From NCBI GenBank assembly GCA_030674155.1, contig CM060316.1, positions 77,586,853-77,650,852 on the forward strand: a stretch of 64,000 nt of DNA. Direction: 5' to 3'. The stretch's first letter is position 1. Each line of letters begins with the position of its first letter. The DNA comes from Stramonita haemastoma. Taxonomy: Eukaryota > Mollusca > Gastropoda > Neogastropoda > Muricidae. A program made the translations under genes and the position numbers. The notes under the pieces were generated by a model that saw only the letters and a list, made by a program, of their open reading frames with translations, had not been told where the DNA came from and searched no databases. This document shows positions 11,249 to 21,140 of the stretch, piece after piece.

Positions 11249-12745
11249 GGGAAGCTACTCACATCAAAACATACACAACAACCAATTAAATTGCTTCTCT
11301 CATTTGCTCGCGGGAAGATATGACTGCTGTTCACAACGTTTGCAACTTCCAGCGAATGCGATAATCGACGTGAGACAGCAACGGATGCAAACGGATTAAA
11401 AAGTAAGCATTTTCTCCTCCTGCTTGTTTGTGGTTTGGTCATAGGCCTTTCATACTGATAACAAATTTGCACGTTGAAAGGCCATACGTAATTTGTCACG
11501 CTGTAGTCAAGGGAACTATTCACTAGTCTGCGGTAGGATTGTGGCAGAACAAGAACAAACTTTTCATGCCTAGCCTTGTAATACACAGTAGTACACTGTA
11601 CTAGACTAATGTAGCCAAACTTGTTTCATTAAGAAGACATAATGTGTTTTTTATTTTTCCTCTGATTTTCTTTCATTTTTTCTGGGGGTGCAGACATTTT
11701 GGCCTGCTGTGATAATAAAATGTATTGTTGGTACAATATTGTGTTGGTGGGTAGCAACACCACCCATAGCAAAAGCCAGAGACTAAGTATAAGTCATAAT
11801 CATTTTATGAAAATTTCTTTTTAGCTTTTCTATTCTTTATAGATGAGATTTGTACCATCTTCTTAAAAATCCCCACATCAAAATGAGACTAGGAAAGCGA
11901 GCAATTCAAGTGATGTAGATCATGCACTTGGGACATACACTATTTAGTATGTAGTATTGTACTTTTGTTCATTTTCCTCCTGCCCCAAGGAGATAAAGTC
12001 CACTCACTCCAGGTAGCAATTTGGGCGGAAAATGTCATTACCTTGATCAACATTGAACAATTACAGCAGTCATATAGATCTGCCTCTGGGGTAGTCTAAA
12101 AAAAAAAGAAAGCCAAAGCAAAGCTTAACTCAGTAACTCCATCATAAAATGAACATTAGCAAGTCAAATTGGAAAAAATCAACAAGCAATAGCAATAGAA
12201 GCAATTTAATGTCCATTTTTTTTTTTTTAAAGAGGGGGGAAAAAAGGATCGCTGAAAGGACCGTTTCCATAGCCCTTTGTGTTTCCCACATCTATCACAG
12301 ACTTAAAATGGTTGCAAAATCCAGTCATAGACTCTACAGTGTTACTCTGTATAATTATACAGCTTTCAGCTTGTTGGCTCATGATCTTTTCATTTTCCTG
12401 TGGCATTGAGAAATCTACAGTATTAGTCCGGTGGAATCACGTACTGCTGAATAACTTCAGTAAGGGAGTTTTAGACTAAAATGAGATCAAAGGAGCCATG
12501 GCACCCATTGGGACTTAGGGGAAACAAAACAGGGGAGTACACATGTACATAACTTTCAGGTGGACTGGAAGTCTCTTCTAGAAAATAAAAAGTGTTGATT
12601 TGTTACACACGCATGCATGCATACATCATGTATTTTCTTCACACACATGAAGACACACATACACAGGCACATGTGCAAGTGTGTACACAAATTGAACAGT
12701 GATATACATGCATGTACAATGCACGCAATGCAGTCACATGCGCGT

Positions 12746-12810
<65 letters not shown>

Positions 12811-12988
12811 AGTTATTTGTTTATTTTTGTCAAATTCTCTATTAGAATAGGGTGGGTTTTTTTAAACAGCAGAAATTCATATAACCATTAATGACAGGCG
12901 ATAAAGCAATTTAAACAATATTGACTGAAAACAATGAAAAATCCCACCCCACCTCTTCTTACATACCATACCTTTTCCCCCTCAACAG
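11249..12988. other. Divergent intergenic region and putative 5' non-coding part of the TRAF gene
   Basis: MRPL27 and TRAF point away from each other here. A CpG-containing stretch at 11330-11402 ends in AAAAA|GTAAGC, a good donor, and could be a TRAF 5' UTR exon. This is inference. The AG before 12989, with a pyrimidine-rich CCTTTTCCCCCTCAACAG, shows that the first coding exon is preceded by an intron. A CA run lies at 12749-12801. Confidence 0.45.
12739..12801. repeat. (CA)n microsatellite
   Basis: Clean CA run flanked by CG/CA-rich degenerate dinucleotides, about 190 bp upstream of the first TRAF coding exon. Confidence 0.95.
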
Positions 12989-13177
12989 AATGGCATCTAA
13001 TGGTGGTTCTCAGCAAAATCAAGCAACTCAGGACCATGGCTATGATGTGGAGCTGGCTTCAGGCGAGCAACCCGACATGAAGTACATGTGTCCAGTGTGC
13101 CTGAATGTGATGCGTGATGCCATGCAGACAGTCTGCGGACACCGATTCTGCAAAGCCTGCATCACCAGAGTAGCCGG
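12989..13177 (+). CDS. TRAF exon a: start codon and most of the RING
   Basis: Acceptor CTCAACAG, ATG at 12990, donor GG|GTCAGT (phase 2). Encodes residues 1-63 with six of the eight zinc ligands. A G homopolymer lies 23 bp into the intron (13201-13212). Confidence 0.92.
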
Positions 13178-16100
13178 GTCAGTATATTGGAGTTTGAGAG
13201 GGGGGGGGGGGGTACCTAACAATATCCACACTTTCCCCATCCACAGTAAAATCTTAGAAACAGGAACTTTGCATTCATATCTGACTTGTGGTCATTTTTT
13301 TTTTCTTCTGTAGATGTAAAGAAAAGTGGATACCCTCATGAATGTACCCTCAAAAATTCTTCTCTGAACCTGATAGTGATAAGAAAACAAAGTTAATGTT
13401 CTATGAGAGAGGAATGTTTTTTAAAAAAATATTTAAAAAAAAGGAATCTGGCCAGCCCCCCCCCCCCCCCCCCCCCCTTTTTTTTTTTTTAAAATAAAAA
13501 TCTGTGGCACCTTAGTTTGGTGATGTTCTGTCCCAAGACTGAGCAGTCTTAATTTTTTGGCAGAGTTTACATACCATGACTATGAATGATATAGTAGAGA
13601 TCCTTTACTTTATTACACACTGTACACAGTGTTGTTTTATACCATTCTGTATTTTATTGAACCATATCATACTGTTGTATTCATTATGGTTACCTTTTAT
13701 ATCTTGCTGAAATATATACATGTATAAATTCTCACATGGTTGAAATTTTGTGGTTTTGTTGTTGTTCTTGTTTTGTCTGTTAGAATTGTTTCAAATTATA
13801 TAGTATGACAAGAGTACAGTAAATGGGTGTGCTGTAGTGCTGTAAATGGGTACCTGCCCTCTTTAGGGTCAGGGAAGGTAAGGCAGTGAGGGAGAGGAGA
13901 TGGGTGCCGCCCTCGATATGCTGGCCCCTAGAGAAGCTGAAGTGTCTGATGTCTCGATCCCTTATGACCGCCTAGGTTATGGGACACCTTATCTTAAGAG
14001 TACAGTTGGTGACCAAAACTGATTTGTCGTGCCATAGGGAGCCGTAGTAGTAGTAGGCACCCATCAGTCTCGGAAGACAGGAGTTGTGCTCTAGTCTTTA
14101 GAGCACAAAGCCTGGGTAAGTAAGTATGGGGGCAAGCTGTTACCCATTCAGCAGACCCCCCCCCTCTCCATGCCACTGGAATGGTCCATTGGAAAGGCAC
14201 TCACCCGTACAAATGGTTCCAGTACCGTCACAAGAGATGCCAGAACGTAGCCATATACAGCCCCGAGCTGCCCTGGGGACTCCAACTCCCTGATTTTTCC
14301 TCAGGGATGGTGTCTAAACATGACACCTGTGTGCATGCTGTTTTTTTTTTTTAATTTTGTTATCCGCTCCTACCGGCACACAATGGCCTGCTCTTCCAAA
14401 AGGTGGAACAAGGTTTTAACAAGTGCACAAGATGTTCTGCGTGCGTTCGCTTACAGGGCTTCGGTTTATAGTCTCAACTGAATGGAAGCTGTACCCATTT
14501 ACAAAATACATATTTTCTGCTGCATGTTTGTGCCGTTGTATAGATTGTTCTTCTCAAAAATAGCAACAAATTTACTGCTGACTGAGATTTTCTGAAAAGC
14601 AGCTTTGAAATTCCTGCTGAAGCCACCAGCTGGAGGGTGCAGTGATTCACTGATTGGCATGTCAGTGGTTAGAGAGCTGGGCATGAGACTGCAAAGTCAT
14701 CTGGGTTTTACTAGCTCCTAATCAGATCTGAGCGCGCTTTGGCCTCAGTTTGAAGATTTGGACTACACAGACATGAGTCATCTACTAACTCTTACATGTT
14801 TGTAAAGCCTGTGAGGGAATCGTGACTTATCAAGTGTGCATGGTATCTTGTTATACCCCCACCATGTGATTTTTTTTTTCAGGGATAAGCCGTGGGGAAG
14901 ATGTCCTGTGGATAAGACAGCTCTTCGCAGATCAGAGCAAGTAAGAAGAAAAATCCCAATTTTGTAAAGTTATTTTATTTTGAAGGAAGTCAGATTAATG
15001 ATTCTCTTTTTTGATGGTTCACTAATGGTGAGATATATGCAACTGTTTTTGCCTTTCATAAAAGTGCCCATATTCCAACTTCTGGGATGTAATGACTTTG
15101 TGATTGAGGAAATTTAGCATGAAAGATGTCTGAATTTATAATAGCCCACAGTTTTTGCTCTTATGAATATCAACTTTTTGATTATAGTAAGAGTTTATGA
15201 CAATTTTTTTAAATGGTGGTTTATGTTTTCTAAGAAATTATTGTTTTCAGTCACAGTAAAGCTGTATTGATAATACCTGTAAAAGTTAACCTTTTTTAAA
15301 TATCAAAACACTTTATTGTCAATATCATAAATACAATCAGAGAGAAGGTAAAAGTAAATATCAGATCAGTTTTGCACTGTCTTTTCACCTTTACAACACA
15401 GCAGAGGTCTTTTCATGTTTATGCCCATTTTAATGTTGACAGAAATGATCCCTTTCCAAGATTGTCAATGTCTTTCTTTCTTTTCTTTTCTTTTGTTTTA
15501 TTCCAAAGCTTTTATATTTGTTTCATAGATTTGTTTGAGTGTGATATTTTTCCCTAGAAGAGAAAGGGTCTGTTAACAATAGATGATCCTGAAAGGCTGT
15601 CAGTTGTCTTGAAACATTGATGCTGCCCTTCAGTATGAATAGAAACGCATGTGAGACTACAGTTTTATTACATTAGCTCTTATGAAGGATGCCTTTGTAC
15701 TGAGAGTTTCCAAGTATAAAGGTATTCTGCTAGAATTACAAAGCTTATATTCTTACTTTACACAAGGCTCTCATCTCATCCTAATTTACAAAGCTATTTT
15801 CTTTAAACCATTAATTACTGTGCACCTTGGAAACTTTTTTTTTCTTTGAACTTTTGAAACATTTTTCAGCTGTTCAATGACGTTGCCATGCGTCGTGAAA
15901 TTCTGTCGTTGAGAGTCAAGTGCAAGAACACCAGTGAAGACTGCACCTGGACAGGGGAACTGCGAGATGCAGAGGTAAGGTCTCTGACTCTGTTAGTTTG
16001 TATCTGGATGCAAAATTCATTGTGAAAATTTGCACTTTTCTTTCCTTTTCACACTTGAATGAACAAGATATGTACCACTCCATGGTAAGGAAAAGGAACA

Positions 16101-19100
16101 TTTTTTGTACTTGTGGAACCTCAAGTATGTATGCATGTGCGTGCATATGCATGCACAAACACAGGCACACTTACACACACTTCTACACACTTACACACAC
16201 GCTTCCACCTCATCCTTACAGTCTTCCTACATCTTAAGTTAAATTGACCTAAATCCCATAACCAAAAGAAGTGGAATGGGAGTGAGGAGGGGGGCATAAA
16301 AGGTGTTATATCTACAGTTTATTCAGAGCAGTTATGTCGTTTCTATGTCATAGTCATTCTTGGTAATCGGCGAGTCAAGCTTATAAAGAATATTATCTTA
16401 CGCAAATGTAATTAAAGGAAACAAGATCAGGTTAATTACTCAGTACCTAGTAAAACATTTTTTCATAGATTTTATGCAAACTTTTTTGTACGAGAGAAAA
16501 AGTAGCTTATCATTTGGTTAAGTCCACTTTTGAAAGTAAGGTCTTTTCATCGTACTCAAATATAAGTAAGATTTAGTAAGGTAGAAAGAATTAGAATGAT
16601 GTAGAATTGTGTGTAGCTAGAACTTTGAGGTTCACTATTGATGAGATTTTTGCGTATGCGACCATTTTTTTTCTCCCACCATTAAGGTATCTGCATTCCA
16701 ACTTTGGGGGTAGAGATGAGATTTGATTGGTAATTGCGCATCTGCGATTACTCAAATAAAATAACAGCAGGAATTCTGAGATTTTTGAAATTGTATCATG
16801 CTTCAGAAAGGTGATATGCCCCACACTGAAACATTTACATTGCTGCAAATTTATTTGAGATTCTTCTTATCAAACAAAAAGACTAGACAGCCCATTTCAC
16901 ATTCATTTTCAGAAGCCTGTAATGTCAAGCTCTTAAATGTACTGCAGAAACACCTGAAGGAATGTCCCATGGAGAACGTGGTGTGTCCAGTGGGCTGTCA
17001 GGCAACACTACGTCGAGGTCAGATTCGTGAACACAAGGAGGAATGCCCCCAGAGAACAGTCGTTTGCGACCATTGCAAAGAGAGTATCGTTTTCGTCAAA
17101 GTTCATGTAAGTTTCCGATGCTGTTCTTTATATGAAGGGGTTTGGGTGTTTTTTGTTTTGGTTTTGTTTTTGTTTTTTTTAATAGCTTGTGTGTGTGTAT
17201 ATGAATGTAGGGTTGTATCTGATGGGTTCAGTAAAGCTATTGCCTTTATATTTTTGTAATGGGGATAATTTGAATTTGGAAATTATTACAGAGTTGATGA
17301 GAGTGGTGTGTCTGTGTGTGTGTGTCTGTGTGTGTGTGTGTGTGTTTCCTAACCAGATAACATTTTCAGGTAGATTGCTTAAAATATCTATAATGTTTCA
17401 GTTGATGATAAAGCAAATGTGGGTATTGGACAAATTGATAATGTAAAGGGCTGGGAATGGAATTGATGACAGTGGTCACTAAGAGATATCTTAAACTAAA
17501 TTGTAGCATATCCGGGAAAAAAACCACCCAAAAAATATTTAGCTACAACATTGTTATAACTCATAACAACAAACTGAAAAGGAACTAAAGGAAATATAAT
17601 AATAACAATAACAATAGTAATACTGATAATGCTAATGAACTGTAAGACTCACTCTTTCACATAGACTACACACACACACACACACACACACCACACACAC
17701 ACGCACACCACACGCACACCACACACACACCACCACACCACACACGCACACACACGCAACTCACTCACGTATACACGCAAATTACTTGCGCACACATGCA
17801 CACACACTGTTAGAGAGAATATGTGTGTGTGTGTTTATTTATTTATTTACTCATTCTTTTATATCGAGGATAATGAAGAGTGTGTGTGTGTGTGCATATT
17901 TATTAATTAATTTTTTTATTTATTCTTTTATATCGAGGATAATGGAATGTGTGTGTGTATCCAAAATAGATATTTGGGGGCAAACTTTTATAATTGATAC
18001 TGATTTTACTCTGCCTCTGCTGGAGTGTAGAAACACGAGGTGGTGGACTGTCCCAAGTACCCTGTGCCCTGCAGTTTATGTGGCCAGACCGGCATTCCTC
18101 GCGCAGAGATTGCCAGACACATGGACTCCACCACGGGCTCTTGCCCCAGGCCAATGTCGTCTGCAAATTCCGCTCTGTCGGCTGCCACTTTCAGGTCTGT
18201 GTACTTGTGCATTTTGTCTGTGCTAACATTTGTGAGTTTTCCCAAAAAGGTCTGTGCTGTGCATTTTGTACATGCTTACATTAGTGAGTTTTCCCAAAAA
18301 GGTCTGTGTTGTGCATTTTGTCTATGCTTACATTAGTGAGTTTTCCCAAAAAGGTCTGTGCTGTGCATTTTGTCTATGCTTACATTAGTGAGTTTTCCCA
18401 AAAGGTCTGTGTTGTGCATTTTGTCTATGCTTACATTAGTGAGTTTTCCCAAAAAGGTCTGTGCTGTGCATTTTGTCTATGCTTACATTAGTGAGTTTTC
18501 CCAAAAAGGTCTGTGTTGTGCATTTTGTACATGCTTACATTAGTGAGTTTTCCCAAAAAGGTCTGTGTTGTGCATTTTGTACATGCTTACATTAGTGAGT
18601 TTTCCCAAAAAGGTCTGTGTTGTGCATTTTGTACATGCTTACATTAGTGAGTTTTCCCAAAAAGGTCTGTGTTGTGCATTTTGTACATGCTTACATTAGT
18701 GAGTTTTCCCAAAAAGGTCTGTGTTGTGCATTTTGTCTATGCTTACATTAGTGAGTTTTCCCAAAAAGGTCTGTGCTGTGCATTTTGTCTATGCTTACAT
18801 TAGTGAGTTTTCCCAAAAAGGTCTGTGTTGTGCATTTTGTACATGCTTACATTAGTGAGTTTTCCCAAAAAGGTCTGTGCTGTGCATTTTGTCTATGCTT
18901 ACATTAGTGAGTTTTCCCAAAAAGGTCTGTGTTGTGCATTTTGTACATGCTTACATTAGTGAGTTTTCCCAAAAAGGTCTGTGTTGTGCATTTTGTACAT
19001 GCTTACATTAGTGAGTTTTCCCAAAAAGGTCTGTGTTGTGCATTTTGTACATGCTTACATTAGTGAGTTTTCCCAAAAAGGTCTGTGTTGTGCATTTTGT

Positions 19101-21106
19101 ACATGCTTACATTAGTGAGTTTTCCCAAAAAGGTCTGTGTTGTGCATTTTGTACATGCTTACATTAGTGAGTTTTCCCAAAAGGTCTGTGTTGTGCATTT
19201 TGTACATGCTTACATTAGTGAGTTTTCCCAAAAAGGTCGTGCTGTGCATTTTGTCTATGCTAACATTTGTCAGTTTTCCCAAAATTTTCTTCCTCAATCA
19301 GGCATTAATGATGTGTATGCAAATGTCTTATGTCTCAGGTAATTCATGGCATTGTTCTCAGGCTTATGCTAAAGCTATACTTTGCTTTGCTTTTGGCCGT
19401 TCTTCAAAAATTCAGAAGACATACTAAATATTGATAAAACCAGACATTCAACATATAAATCTAAGGTTTATTCGGTATACTTTTGATTTTACAAATCCTT
19501 TTTCCATACATCTTTATCTCCGTGGTATTTCGTTTTAAATTAGTCAGTGAGTGAATGCTAACCCCCCCCAAAAAAAAACACACCAAATTTGATATATTTG
19601 CATGCATACCTCAACAAGGTGTAAATTTCTACCCATTAACTAAATCACAGGGTTGGGGGGTGGGGAGGGGGGGGGTAGTAGTATGTACAGTGAAACAAAC
19701 TTTTTTTGGGGGGAACAAACTTATTAAATACCTAGAGTAATACCAGGAAAGTATCAAGTGTTACAGCTTTATTTTTCTGTTGAGAAATATTTATATTTGA
19801 ATATAGGTCAATTCAAATGTTTCCATTACCTTGCCCTTAATTCTGTACTACTAATGATAATTCTGATTGAGACAAAATGCCAGGAAACAAAGAGGGAACT
19901 GTATGTATATGTTGTTTTTTTTCAGGACAAGCGCAAAGACATGCAGAAGCACTATGACAGCCACACAGAGCCTCATTTGTCCATGCTGATGAACCGAGTC
20001 ATTGAGCTGACCATGACCAATGACTGCTGCGGGAAGAACTCTGTGTGACTAAAGGGTAAGCTGGACACCTCTCCTTTTAAGCTATGCAAGCAGTAGGGGT
20101 TTGGGATTTTTGTTTGTTTGGTGGGTTGTTTTTGTTGTTGTTGTTTTTTTTGGGGGGGCTCTCTGTAGTATCTTTTTTTTTTTTATTTATCTGTTTATTT
20201 TTTATGGGAGGGTGCGAAGTGAAATTTTGTCTATTTTTCAATTTCGTATTCACGTTTCACTATGACTTTATGCTATTTACAAAGGGATGGTTTTCATCGG
20301 TATATTTGGATTGTAAACTGTACGGTTCTCATGGTTTTGAGATAAGAGATAATAAGATATAATCACTTCTTTATGTGAAGAAAAAAATTTTGTCCACAAA
20401 AAGAATAGACCGAACATACACACACAACCTCTCAGCCTCTCTTAGATATAAAAGAGCAAACATGTGCACACAAACACTCTCTTCTCTCTCTTAGGTATAA
20501 CACACAGTAGACATTGTCTTTCAGATGAGACTTTAAACCGAGGCCCCGTGTGCGAACGCACGCAGAACATCTTGCGCACACGTTAAATCCTGTTCCGCTT
20601 TTGATAAGAGTAGGCCATTGTGTGCCGGTGGGAACAGATATTTACAAACTGCATACACACAGGAACTGGGTGTAAAAAAAGCACAAGAGTGCTTATTCCA
20701 TTATCCTCAATGTAAAAGAATAAATCAATCAATTGTGTTTTTGAAATGTGAAAAGTCCGCTCTGGCTGACAGGAAGCTGGCGGACACGAGCCTGCAGATG
20801 GTGGAGCACACGCAGAGCATCAACCAGCTGAAGGAGCGCACCATTGCCGGGGGCCTGCTGTGGAAGCTGGACATGAACAACATGCAGCCTCTCCCCAGCA
20901 TGGTCTTCAGCCCCCCCTTCTACACCTCCTGTCCAGGCTATCAGGTGGGCTCCCCTCTGGCTTGTTTATTTGTGTTCTGTGTCTATATGTTTGGGTTTTT
21001 ATTTGTTTTATTTATTTTATACCACTTTATGTCACAGCGATTTCTCTGCATGAAATTCGGCTGCTCTCCCGGGAGAGCACGTGCCACAAGTGCAGTGCAT
21101 ACCCAT

Positions 21107-21140
<34 letters not shown>

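Noticed and set aside
10847..11399. Plus-strand ORFs of 89 and 97 codons over MRPL27
   Set aside because: Antisense shadows of the minus-strand coding region.
12921..12989. Upstream ATG at 12921 in frame with the TRAF RING
   Set aside because: It lies before a strong pyrimidine-rich acceptor (CCTTTTCCCCCTCAACAG), so it is intronic. The ATG at 12990 starts a normal TRAF N-terminus.
18195..19290. CRISPR-like appearance of direct repeats
   Set aside because: Units are head to tail without unique spacers, in a spliced eukaryotic gene.
18040..19427. Series of 60-98-codon ORFs in the 52-bp array
   Set aside because: The 52-bp unit visits all frames; stops recur about every three units. Periodicity, not protein.
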